DNA of 46,065 nucleotides from Aquabacterium sp. (lineage in GTDB: Bacteria; Pseudomonadota; Gammaproteobacteria; Burkholderiales; Burkholderiaceae_C). Both the position numbers and the translations under genes were made by a program. Below, piece after piece: positions 9,085-16,844 of the stretch. The notes below the pieces were generated by a model. It was not told the origin of the DNA. It was given only the letters and a program-made list of their open reading frames with translations, and ran no database searches. The stretch spans positions 76,274 through 122,338 of the forward strand of contig JAURXM010000075.1 of NCBI GenBank assembly GCA_030654395.1, in the 5' to 3' direction. Numbering within the stretch: the stretch's first letter is position 1; each line of letters begins with the position of its first letter.

Positions 9085-9119
9085 GTAATATACGGGCCAT
9101 TGCAGAGAGCACATTCAAC

Positions 9120-10292
9120 ATGTCTAATACAGTCTATTTCGATACTTTGCACGCCGCCGTGCGTCAAATTGCCACCAAAGTAGCAGCAGTCAACGCGGCC
9201 GATGTAGACAGCCGAGCCCGATTCCCACAAGAGACGATTGCCGCACTGAAAGAAGCGCGCGTTTTGTCAGCGCCGGTACCCAGCGAATTTGGCGGCCCCG
9301 GCCTGAACATGAAGCAGCTGAGCACGCTGTGCGCCACATTATCTGGGGCCTGCGGTTCAAGTGGCATGGTTTTGGCCATGCACTTCATCCAAGTAGCCTG
9401 CGTGGTCCGGCATCATGGTGACAGTGCATTTTTCAAGCGCTACCTTGCTGAAATCGTGGCGACCCAACCCTTACTGGCCTCGATCACGTCCGAGGTCGGA
9501 ACATTCGGGGACACACGCTCCAGTGTTTGCGCTGTGCAACGCCAAGACGGCCAATTCATCCTGAACAAAAAAGCCACGACCGGGTCATATTGCGGCCATG
9601 CTGATGCCATTTTGGTCACCTGCCGCCGCGATGAATCAGCACCCAAGAGTGACCAATCATTGGTGCTGGTACGCAAAACAGACGGCACCCTGATCCAGAC
9701 CACGACCTGGGACACCATGGGCATGCGGGGGACCTGCAGTCCAGGCTTCGACCTTGAATCTAGCGGCCCGGAAGAGCAAATCATGCCTGTTGGTTTTGGC
9801 GACATCGCCGCACAAACCATGGTGCCCTACTCCCATATCCTGTGGTCTGCCCTGTGGTGGGGCATCGCCTCAGATGCCGTATCCAAAGCATCGGTTTATG
9901 TGCGGGGAGAAGCCCGAAAGAACCCCGGCACCGTGCCGCCAACAGCCACTCGACTGGCCGAAGTATCTGTTCAACTGCAAGCCATGAAAAACAACTGGCA
10001 AACCATTGCAGGAGAGTTCGACACCTTCATGTCTGAGCCTGACAGCGCAGAGCAATTACTCAGCCTCGGTTGGGCGTTGAAGATGAACAATTTGAAAATT
10101 GCCTCATCAGACACCGCACCGCAAATCGTACACAAGGCACTGCAAATCGTGGGCATCATGGGCTACAAAAATGACAGCCCACTCTCTCTGGGGAGGCACT
10201 ACCGTGACGCCCTGTCTGGCTCTTTGATGATCTCAAACGACCGCATCGCCAGCAAGAGCGCGTCGATGCTGCTGGTCTTCAAGGACGATTGA
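9120..10292 (+). CDS. Acyl-CoA dehydrogenase-like flavoprotein of the carrier-protein cluster
   Basis: A 390-residue protein of the acyl-CoA dehydrogenase fold. An N-terminal helical domain (ARFPQETIAALKEARVLSAP, followed by VPSEFGGPGL) leads to LSGACGSSGMVLAMHF and then the central beta-domain (LASITSEVGTFGDTRSS). The C-terminal helical domain has IVHKALQIVGIMGYKN and LGRHYRDALSGSLMISNDRI. The canonical catalytic-glutamate segment (YEG-type) near the C-terminus is replaced by SGS, so the classic alpha-proton abstraction by that residue is not supported. FAD binding is expected from the fold. In context it could dehydrogenate or otherwise oxidise a carrier-bound aminoacyl thioester. It is the first gene of the plus arm and is followed 50 bp later by the ligase. 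General beta-oxidation is a less likely role given the neighbours. Confidence 0.87.
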   Translation: MSNTVYFDTLHAAVRQIATKVAAVNAADVDSRARFPQETIAALKEARVLSAPVPSEFGGPGLNMKQLSTLCATLSGACGSSGMVLAMHFIQVACVVRHHGDSAFFKRYLAEIVATQPLLASITSEVGTFGDTRSSVCAVQRQDGQFILNKKATTGSYCGHADAILVTCRRDESAPKSDQSLVLVRKTDGTLIQTTTWDTMGMRGTCSPGFDLESSGPEEQIMPVGFGDIAAQTMVPYSHILWSALWWGIASDAVSKASVYVRGEARKNPGTVPPTATRLAEVSVQLQAMKNNWQTIAGEFDTFMSEPDSAEQLLSLGWALKMNNLKIASSDTAPQIVHKALQIVGIMGYKNDSPLSLGRHYRDALSGSLMISNDRIASKSASMLLVFKDD

Positions 10293-10342
10293 GACAAACA
10301 CCCCATCACCTATCTTCATCAAACATATCAAGCGACGCACCC

Positions 10343-11269
10343 ATGACCGACACCGTCCAAACAGACCCCTACGATCCCGTCGTATTTTTTGACCAATTGG
10401 CCGCACATGGCTTGGTCGTACCGACCGCCGTTTTGGGCACCTTCGGGCGGGGCGCCAAGTTTGAAGAGGTTGTCAACCGATTCAACGACTTGGTCAACAA
10501 AATTGCCAAGGATGACGGCGCGGAACTCTATGCCTTCCCACCCGTCATGGACCGCAAAATCATGGAAAAGGTTCACTACCTAGAAACCTTTCCACATTTG
10601 TGCGGTTCAGTTCACAGCTTCTTTGGCAATGGCTTAGAAGCGCTGCGTTTGGCGGAACGTGCCGAAAAAGGCGAGCAATGGGGCGACCAATTAAAGCAAA
10701 CCGAAGTCGTTCTGAACCCTGCAGCTTGCTATCCCGTTTACCCGACCTTGGCTGGCACCGTTCCCGCTGAAGGCCGATTGGTCACGGTACTGAACTGGGT
10801 GTTTCGCCATGAACCGTCTTTGGAGCCGACCCGTTTGCAGTCTTTCCGCATGCGCGAATTCATCCGCGTCGGCACGCCAGAGCAAGTCGTGCCTTGGCGC
10901 GATATGTGGCTGCAACGCGGATTGGATCTACTGACCTCACTGGGGCTACCCGTTGCCTCTGACGTCGCAACAGATCCGTTTTTCGGTCGTGGTGGCGTGA
11001 TGCGTGCGGCCAGCCAGAAGGATCAAAAACTCAAATTCGAAGTCTTGGTGCCTGTGATTTCGGCTGACCACCACACAGCCGTGTGCTCCTTCAACTACCA
11101 CCAAGATCACTTCGGCTCCACCTTTGGCATTTACACGCCCGATGGCGAAGTCGCCCACACAGCGTGCATGGGTTTCGGCATGGAGCGCATCGCCATGGCC
11201 TTATTCAAGCACCACGGCTTCAACCCTGACCTGTGGCCGGCTGCGGTTCGCCAGCAGCTATGGTCTTGA
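10343..11269 (+). CDS. Amino acid--[carrier protein] ligase (SerRS-like class II synthetase core)
   Basis: A 308-residue stand-alone class II synthetase catalytic domain of the atypical seryl-tRNA synthetase type, without any tRNA-binding arm. This matches the family first described from Bradyrhizobium and Agrobacterium, which activates small amino acids with ATP and loads them onto the phosphopantetheine of a carrier protein instead of tRNA. The Zn-ligand pattern of that group is present: C129 (LNPAACYPVYP), E172 (FRMREFIRVG) and C275 (HTACMGFGMERIAMAL). R169 in motif 2 and R282 in motif 3 fit ATP binding. I use the ATG at 10343, because upstream codons in the frame look non-coding. It lies between the dehydrogenase and DUF1839 genes and is divergent from the carrier-protein gene. 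Which amino acid it uses cannot be read from the sequence. Confidence 0.9.
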   Translation: MTDTVQTDPYDPVVFFDQLAAHGLVVPTAVLGTFGRGAKFEEVVNRFNDLVNKIAKDDGAELYAFPPVMDRKIMEKVHYLETFPHLCGSVHSFFGNGLEALRLAERAEKGEQWGDQLKQTEVVLNPAACYPVYPTLAGTVPAEGRLVTVLNWVFRHEPSLEPTRLQSFRMREFIRVGTPEQVVPWRDMWLQRGLDLLTSLGLPVASDVATDPFFGRGGVMRAASQKDQKLKFEVLVPVISADHHTAVCSFNYHQDHFGSTFGIYTPDGEVAHTACMGFGMERIAMALFKHHGFNPDLWPAAVRQQLWS

Positions 11270-11294
11270 TTAAAGCCTGAGTGTGGAGACAGCG

Positions 11295-12287
11295 ATGACC
11301 CGATTGCGTGTCCTGCCTGACTTGCAGGTAGACCCCTATGTGCGCAGCAGCCTGCACAGTGAAGACTGTGCTTGGGTTGAGAAGAACTGCTACGTGGACC
11401 TGTTCATCGAACTGATCCACGCTTTGAAGCTTGAGCCCAAGGCCATGCTGCCATTCACACTGGCGATGGACTTTGAGGGCGATCAGTGGACGTTCTTTAA
11501 ACCACAACACAGCGAGCTACGCCAGCTATTCGGCATTGATGTGCAAGAGATGAACTGCTGGCGCCCCTTGATTGAGCACGCGCAAGAGCACATGGCGGCC
11601 GGTCGCCTCATCGCCGTCGAAGCCAATGCACATTGGATGCCTGACACGGCTGGCACCGACTACCGTCAGAACCATGTCAAGACCACCATCATGCTGGCCG
11701 ACCTCGACATGGACAAGCAGCGCCTAGGCTACTTTCACAACGCAGGCTATTACCAACTTGAAGGCGAAGATTTCCGTCAAACCTTCAGGTTGGATGCCGA
11801 GCCTGATCCCAGCTATCTGCCTCTGTTTGCTGAACTCGTTCGCGTTGACCGCCTTGTTCGCAGACCAGAGAAAGAGCTTGCGGAAATGTCCCGTGCCCTG
11901 GTCAAGACCTACCTAGGCTACCGCCCAGAAAGCAATCCGATCACCCGTTTTGCCGAGCGATTTGGGCGCGAATTGCCCATTTTGCATGCCAAGGGTCTGC
12001 CTCACTATCACGCATGGGCTTTCAGCACCATTCGCCAACTGGGCGCCGCATTCGAACTCGCTGCGACCCATCTCCAATGGTTAGGCGAAGTCGAAGGCAC
12101 CCAACAAGCAGCAGCGCTTGCTCCCGCCGTGACAAGTTTTCAACAGATATCGCAAGGCAACAAAGCGTTGATTCTCAAAATTGCCCGAGCAGTCAACGGC
12201 AAGCGCCAAATGGACCCAAACGAAGTCTTCGGCGAGATGGCTCAAGCTTGGGACACGGGCATGACCTGTTTGGATGCAGTCATCTGA
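11295..12287 (+). CDS. DUF1839 family protein, candidate carrier-protein-dependent aminoacyltransferase
   Basis: Uncharacterised family, 330 residues from the ATG at 11295, which has GGAG six bases upstream. The N-terminal half resembles the papain-like N-terminal domain of BtrH, which moves an acyl group from a carrier protein to an aminoglycoside amine. C32 (EKNCYVDLFIELIHAL) sits at the start of a helix. A strand follows (LIAVEANAHWMPDTAG), then H127 (YRQNHVKTTIMLADLD) and N149 (YFHNAGYYQLEGEDF). This gives a plausible Cys-His-Asn set. The resemblance is my pattern reading, not a database result. The C-terminal half is helical (residues about 165-330) and unassigned. It is the last gene of the plus arm, 25 bp after the ligase, so offloading the aminoacyl group is the natural missing step. 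Confidence 0.75.
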   Translation: MTRLRVLPDLQVDPYVRSSLHSEDCAWVEKNCYVDLFIELIHALKLEPKAMLPFTLAMDFEGDQWTFFKPQHSELRQLFGIDVQEMNCWRPLIEHAQEHMAAGRLIAVEANAHWMPDTAGTDYRQNHVKTTIMLADLDMDKQRLGYFHNAGYYQLEGEDFRQTFRLDAEPDPSYLPLFAELVRVDRLVRRPEKELAEMSRALVKTYLGYRPESNPITRFAERFGRELPILHAKGLPHYHAWAFSTIRQLGAAFELAATHLQWLGEVEGTQQAAALAPAVTSFQQISQGNKALILKIARAVNGKRQMDPNEVFGEMAQAWDTGMTCLDAVI

Positions 12288-12306
12288 CCTCCTTGAGGTC
12301 TGCAGG

Positions 12307-13428
12307 CTACATCAGATCACGAAGCGGGTGACGCATCAGCGGCCAAGGGCTTTCAAAGAAAGCATAAACCGACGCTGGCGCCACCTCGACCAAACGGGCA
12401 GGCTGCCACTGAGGCTGGTGATCCTTGTCGATGACCAACGCGCGCACACCCTCCACTGTTTCGCTATCACGGCCCTTGCGGATCGCAAAGCAATTGCGAA
12501 CGATGTCACGCTCCATGCGAAACACCTGAGCCAAGTCCATCGAACGTGCTCGGCGAATTTGCTCCAGCGTCACACACATCATCAGTGGAGAATGACCGGC
12601 CATCTGTTTGATCGTTTGTTGAGCCCACTCGCTGTCATCGGCCAACAGTGACGCCTCTATCTCTGCCATAGTGTGCAAGCTGAAATGTCGGTTGATTTGC
12701 TCCAGGTGCACCGTCACGGTCGCATCAGGCAAATGAGATAAACCATTTGTTTGAGCGTGCTGACTCACCCTCGATAGCCAGTCATCCGCAGACACGACAG
12801 CGTGGTGCCTCAAGCCATCCAACAACGCAGGCAAACTGGCAGCCTGCGCGTGCACATCAGCCAAACCCAACGTCAAAGCATCAGTGACATGCAGGTGCGG
12901 CCCAACCACACCCAGATACTCGCCAAGGGCACCTGCGCAACGCGATAAAAAGTAGCCGCCAGCCACATCAGGGAACAAACCAATCCGCGTCTCAGGCATG
13001 GCCATGCGAACAGACTCGGTTACAACACGCAATGCAGCACCTTGCGCCAACCCCATACCTCCGCCCATGGTGATCCCCTCAAGCCACGCAACGAGGGGTT
13101 TGGGGAAGGTATGAATCAAGTAGTCCAGCGCATACTCTTCAGTGAAAAAATCATCTATCGACAAATCACCCGAGATGGCCGCCGCATACATGAAACGGAT
13201 GTCCCCGCCTGCACAGAAATGCACCTGACCATGAGGATGCCCATGTTCATCCACCCGTCCGGAGCCGCGCAACAAAACACCGACAACCGCTGCGTCGCTC
13301 GCCCAGCCAGACAACACAACCGTCAACTCGCGCACCATCTCCAATGAGAGCGCATTCAGCGCCTGAGGACGGTTAAGCGTGATCACGCCTACGCCACCGA
13401 TGACTTCTGTCAAAACAACACTGTTCAT
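12307..13428 (-). CDS. Enoyl-CoA hydratase/isomerase family protein, 3-hydroxyisobutyryl-CoA hydrolase-like
   Basis: A crotonase-fold protein of 373 residues starting at the ATG at 13428, preceded by GGGGAAAC. It contains GVGVITLNRPQALNALSLEM, the oxyanion-hole segment HFCAGGDIRFMYAAA, and KPLVAWLEGITMGGGMGLAQ. Further on, VTESVRMAMPETRIGLFPDV carries the glutamate used by 3-hydroxyisobutyryl-CoA hydrolases, followed by GGYFLSRC. Length and the C-terminal helical extension (MERDIVRNCF, near the end HPLRDLM) fit hydrolases of valine catabolism better than the 260-residue hydratases. It converges with the DUF1839 gene (19 bp between stops) and is separated from typA by a terminator, so it has its own transcript. 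A role for its activity in the carrier-protein cluster is possible but unsupported. Confidence 0.85.
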   Translation of the reverse strand: MNSVVLTEVIGGVGVITLNRPQALNALSLEMVRELTVVLSGWASDAAVVGVLLRGSGRVDEHGHPHGQVHFCAGGDIRFMYAAAISGDLSIDDFFTEEYALDYLIHTFPKPLVAWLEGITMGGGMGLAQGAALRVVTESVRMAMPETRIGLFPDVAGGYFLSRCAGALGEYLGVVGPHLHVTDALTLGLADVHAQAASLPALLDGLRHHAVVSADDWLSRVSQHAQTNGLSHLPDATVTVHLEQINRHFSLHTMAEIEASLLADDSEWAQQTIKQMAGHSPLMMCVTLEQIRRARSMDLAQVFRMERDIVRNCFAIRKGRDSETVEGVRALVIDKDHQPQWQPARLVEVAPASVYAFFESPWPLMRHPLRDLM

Positions 13429-13439
13429 TTTGTTTCCCC

Positions 13440-13474
13440 AAAAGAAAAAGGGCCACGTCAATTCGACGTAGCCC
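13440..13474 (-). terminator. Intrinsic terminator downstream of typA
   Basis: On the minus strand GGGC-T-ACGTC / GACGT-G-GCCC (13474-13450) forms a nine-pair stem with one mismatch and is followed by TTTTTCTTTT. It ends the rimP-to-typA transcript before the hydratase-like gene. Confidence 0.8.
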
Positions 13475-13507
13475 TCAATAAACCAACTCAATTAAACATA
13501 CAGCCTA

Positions 13508-15328
13508 TCAGCTGCGGTTGCGCTTGCGATCACCTTCCTTGAGGAATCGCTTGCGAACACGGATCGACTTAGGCGTGATTTCAACCAGCTCATCGTCTTC
13601 AATGAACTCCACACCGTACTCCAATGTCAGCTCAATCGGAGGCGTGATCTTGATCGCATCTTCCTTGCCGGAGACACGGAAGTTGGTCAGTTGCTTGGCG
13701 CGAACAGCGTTCACCACCAAGTCATTTTCACGGCTGTGGATACCGACGATCATGCCTTCATACACAGGATCACCAGCACGCACAAACATGCGACCACGGT
13801 CATCGAGCTTACCCAAAGCGTAAGTCACGATTTCGCCGTCGTCTTGGCTGATCAACACACCGCTCTTGCGGCTGGCGATGTCACCCTTATGTGGCTCATA
13901 GCCATCAAAAATGTTCGAGATCAAACCGGAACCGCGTGTCAGGTTCAAGAACTCATTCTGGAAGCCGATCAAACCACGAGCGGGGATGCGGTATTCCAAA
14001 CGGACGCGGCCCATGCCATCCGGTTCCATGTTGACCAGCTCGCCCTTGCGCAAACCCAAGGCTTGCATCACGCCGCCTTGATGCTGCTCTTCAACGTCGG
14101 CAGTCACCATTTCGATAGGCTCATGCTTCTCGCCATTGATGTCGCGGAACACCACGCGTGGCTTACCAACAGCCAACTCGTAGCCTTCACGGCGCATGTT
14201 TTCCAGCAAGATGGTCAAGTGCAATTCACCACGCCCCATGACTTCAAAAATACCGTCTTCATCGGTTTCTTTGACGCGCAAGGCCACGTTGTGTTGCAAC
14301 TCTTTTTGCAGACGATCCCACAGTTGGCGACCCGTCACATACTTGCCTTCACGACCAGCCAAAGGCGAGTTGTTCACGCAGAAATTCATGGTCAACGTTG
14401 GCTCGTCAACCTTCAGCATAGGCAGTGGCTGTGGGTTGGCCAAGTCGGTGACAGTCACGCCGATGTTGATGTCTTCAATGCCGTTGATCAGAACGATGTG
14501 ACCAGGACCCGCTTCGGTCACTTGCACACGGTCCAACCCTTGGAAGGTCAGCACTTGGTTGATACGGCCCTTGATGGTCTTGCCATCTGGGCCTTCCATC
14601 ACGGCGACGTCCATGCCAGGCTTGATCGTGCCTTGGCTGATGCGACCCACACCGATGCGACCAACGAAGGTCGAGAAGTCCAACGCAGAGATCTGCAACT
14701 GCAGTGGCGCAGTAGGATCACCCTTTTGCGATGGCACATGATTGAGAACGGTATCGAACAGGGCAGACATGTCTGGGCCCCATTGCTCACCGCGCTCGCC
14801 TTCGACCAAGGAAGTCCAGCCATTGATACCCGAGGCGTACACCACGGGGAAGTCCAACTGCTCATCAGTCGCACCCAGCTTATCGAACAGATCGAAAGCT
14901 TGGTTGATCACTTGCTCAGGCTTAGCGCCTGGCTTGTCAACCTTGTTGACCACGACGATGGGACGCAGACCCAATGCCAAGGCCTTCTTCGTCACGAAGC
15001 GCGTTTGCGGCATCGGACCTTCTTGTGCGTCGATCAGCAGCACCACGCCGTCAACCATCGACAGCGCGCGCTCAACTTCACCACCAAAGTCGGCGTGACC
15101 TGGTGTGTCAACGATGTTGATGTGCGTACCTTTCCAACTCACGGCACAGTTCTTAGCCAAGATGGTAATGCCACGCTCACGTTCGATGGCGTTATTGTCC
15201 ATCACGGTGTCGACGACTTTTTCGTGGTCAGCAAAGGTGCCGGACTGGCGCAGCAGTTGGTCAACCATGGTCGTCTTGCCATGGTCAACGTGGGCGATGA
15301 TCGCAATATTGCGGATTTGTGTACTCAT
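13508..15328 (-). CDS. typA: Ribosome-associated GTPase TypA/BipA
   Basis: A translational GTPase of 606 residues, normal family length, that acts on the 70S ribosome and in 50S assembly under stress and cold. The G-domain motifs are [19 protein letters not shown] (G1), RGITILAKN (G2), [17 protein letters not shown] (G3) and [10 protein letters not shown] (G4). Domain II and the EF-G-like domains III and V follow, then the BipA-specific C-terminal domain ([39 protein letters not shown]). It begins seven bases after truB and ends at a terminator, so it is the last gene of the rimP-nusA-infB-rbfA-truB-typA series. Confidence 0.97.
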   Translation of the reverse strand: MSTQIRNIAIIAHVDHGKTTMVDQLLRQSGTFADHEKVVDTVMDNNAIERERGITILAKNCAVSWKGTHINIVDTPGHADFGGEVERALSMVDGVVLLIDAQEGPMPQTRFVTKKALALGLRPIVVVNKVDKPGAKPEQVINQAFDLFDKLGATDEQLDFPVVYASGINGWTSLVEGERGEQWGPDMSALFDTVLNHVPSQKGDPTAPLQLQISALDFSTFVGRIGVGRISQGTIKPGMDVAVMEGPDGKTIKGRINQVLTFQGLDRVQVTEAGPGHIVLINGIEDINIGVTVTDLANPQPLPMLKVDEPTLTMNFCVNNSPLAGREGKYVTGRQLWDRLQKELQHNVALRVKETDEDGIFEVMGRGELHLTILLENMRREGYELAVGKPRVVFRDINGEKHEPIEMVTADVEEQHQGGVMQALGLRKGELVNMEPDGMGRVRLEYRIPARGLIGFQNEFLNLTRGSGLISNIFDGYEPHKGDIASRKSGVLISQDDGEIVTYALGKLDDRGRMFVRAGDPVYEGMIVGIHSRENDLVVNAVRAKQLTNFRVSGKEDAIKITPPIELTLEYGVEFIEDDELVEITPKSIRVRKRFLKEGDRKRNRS

Positions 15329-15335
15329 AGGAAGC

Positions 15336-16358
15336 TCACTGGTCTGAAATCAAAGAACGGGGTCGGGTTGTTTGCATCAGCAATCCTTGCACTTCTGCAA
15401 GGCTGAGCAAACGCGTCGGGATCAATTCACCAGACTTGATATGGGCACTGCCCAACAAGACGGGTTTGGTTTCTCGGCTATTCAGATCCGATTCCGACGC
15501 AGGAAGCGGGCCATAAACACGCACCTGAGGTGCGTCGGCCAAGTGGGTACGCCGGCGTAAACCGGTCAGGAAACGGGCTGTCTCAGGCTCGGTCAAAACG
15601 ACCTCTGGCCAGTCACTCAGCAAAATATCGGCAGGCAACAAATGCGTATCGCGCTCAGTTTCGCTCATGGCGCTCAAGGCGTCCAGCGTCACCGCACCGC
15701 TCAAACCAACATCACCACTGCCAGAGCGGCGCAAACCAATCAGGTGCGCACCACAGCTTAAATGCTCACCAATGTCTTGTGCCAATGTACGAATATAGGT
15801 GCCCTTGCTGCACCGCACATCCAACTCCAAGACGTCAGCTTGCCAACCCACAATGTCAATAGCATGAATGGTGACTTGCCGGGCGGCGCGCTCTATCTCG
15901 ACCCCTTCCCGTGCATATTCATACAATGCACGCCCCTGATGTTTCAAGGCGGAGTACATCGGTGGAATCTGCGAAATGGGACCTGAAAAGGCCGAACATG
16001 CAGCCTCAACACCAAGCCGATTAACCACATTGGGGTCGATCTCGCGGGTTTGCAAAACATCGCCCTCTGCATCACCAGTTGTCGTCGTGACGCCCAACTT
16101 CAGTGTTGCTGTGTAGCGTTTATCGGCGTCCAATGACACCTGAGAGAATTTCGTTGCTGCGCCAAAGCACAGTGGTAACAAGCCGGTTGCCAAAGGGTCA
16201 AGCGTACCTGTATGTCCCGCTTTCTCGGCGCGCATCAAGCGACGCACTTTTTGCAAGGCGTCGTTGCTCGATAGGCCCAAAGGCTTATCAAGCAAAATCA
16301 CGCCATGCAGCTGCCTGCGTGGCTGACGAGGTGGCCGCGAGACCATCGGCTTATTCAC
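15336..16358 (-). CDS. truB: tRNA pseudouridine(55) synthase
   Basis: Converts U55 in the T-loop of all tRNAs to pseudouridine and acts as a tRNA chaperone. The 340-residue protein has the TruB signature [17 protein letters not shown] and the catalytic aspartate D54 in [17 protein letters not shown]. Further motifs are [38 protein letters not shown] and [20 protein letters not shown]-terminal PUA-like extension follows. Its ATG overlaps the rbfA stop by four bases (ATGA), implying translational coupling. An in-frame ATG four codons further in is an alternative start. Confidence 0.97.
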   Translation of the reverse strand: MNKPMVSRPPRQPRRQLHGVILLDKPLGLSSNDALQKVRRLMRAEKAGHTGTLDPLATGLLPLCFGAATKFSQVSLDADKRYTATLKLGVTTTTGDAEGDVLQTREIDPNVVNRLGVEAACSAFSGPISQIPPMYSALKHQGRALYEYAREGVEIERAARQVTIHAIDIVGWQADVLELDVRCSKGTYIRTLAQDIGEHLSCGAHLIGLRRSGSGDVGLSGAVTLDALSAMSETERDTHLLPADILLSDWPEVVLTEPETARFLTGLRRRTHLADAPQVRVYGPLPASESDLNSRETKPVLLGSAHIKSGELIPTRLLSLAEVQGLLMQTTRPRSLISDQ

Positions 16359-16747
16359 GGCTGAACGCCCTCGCCTTCATCCGCGTCCTTGGCCTTGTCG
16401 GCAACGGCTCGCGTAATCAGTGCACTGAGCTCAAGCGCACGCTCTGTTGTGCGATCAAAGTGAAAATGCAAAGTCGGTACGGTGTGAATTTGCAGGCGCT
16501 TGAATAAGCCGTTGCGAATATAACCAGCGGCTTCATTTAAGCCTTCTTCACAGCTCACAGCATCACCGACCAACAGCGAGAAGTAGATTTTCGCATGGGC
16601 ATAGTCGGGCGTCACTTCGACATTGGTGATCGTTACCATGGCGCCGATGCGAGGGTCTTTCAGCTCACGGATCAACTCAGCCACATCCCGTTGGATCTGG
16701 TCATTGACACGGTTACTTCTGTTTGGGGTAGAACGTTTATGGCGCAT
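16355..16747 (-). CDS. rbfA: Ribosome-binding factor A
   Basis: Binds the 30S subunit during late maturation and is needed for 16S 5'-end processing and cold growth. The protein has 130 residues from the ATG at 16747, with AGGA eight bases upstream. The KH-like core is [50 protein letters not shown] and [20 protein letters not shown] with [10 protein letters not shown]. It has a short acidic tail. It lies between infB and truB, as in most betaproteobacteria, with a strong hairpin between it and infB. Confidence 0.96.
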   Translation of the reverse strand: MRHKRSTPNRSNRVNDQIQRDVAELIRELKDPRIGAMVTITNVEVTPDYAHAKIYFSLLVGDAVSCEEGLNEAAGYIRNGLFKRLQIHTVPTLHFHFDRTTERALELSALITRAVADKAKDADEGEGVQP

Positions 16748-16786
16748 GGTGAATTCCTGCTGTAGCCCGGTGGCGCTCTTTTCAAG

Positions 16787-16820
16787 CACAAACCCCGCCT
16801 AAACGCAGGCGGGGTTTGTG
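16787..16820 (-). terminator. Strong hairpin between infB and rbfA
   Basis: A perfect 14-bp stem (CACAAACCCCGCCT at 16787-16800 pairing with 16807-16820, six-base loop) fills the 97-bp infB-rbfA gap. On the minus strand it is followed by CTTGAAAAGAG, not a U-tract. It is therefore either a weak terminator reducing expression of rbfA-truB-typA or an RNA processing/stability element. Confidence 0.55.
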
Positions 16821-16844
16821 GGGGAGAGCAGCCTGTGCGGGTTC

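Noticed and set aside
12286..12300. Short hairpin GACCTC-CTT-GAGGTC at the end of the DUF1839 gene
   Set aside because: Six-bp stem with a three-base loop and no U-tract. It could be chance and is not listed as a terminator.
12307..13428. Hydratase-like gene as a seventh member of the carrier-protein cluster
   Set aside because: It is convergent with the plus arm and is a common valine-catabolism family. Nothing except proximity ties it to the cluster.
13691..15406. A 571-codon open frame antisense to typA
   Set aside because: It lies exactly opposite the highly conserved typA gene and its translation resembles no protein (His/Gln-rich). It is a by-product of typA codon usage.
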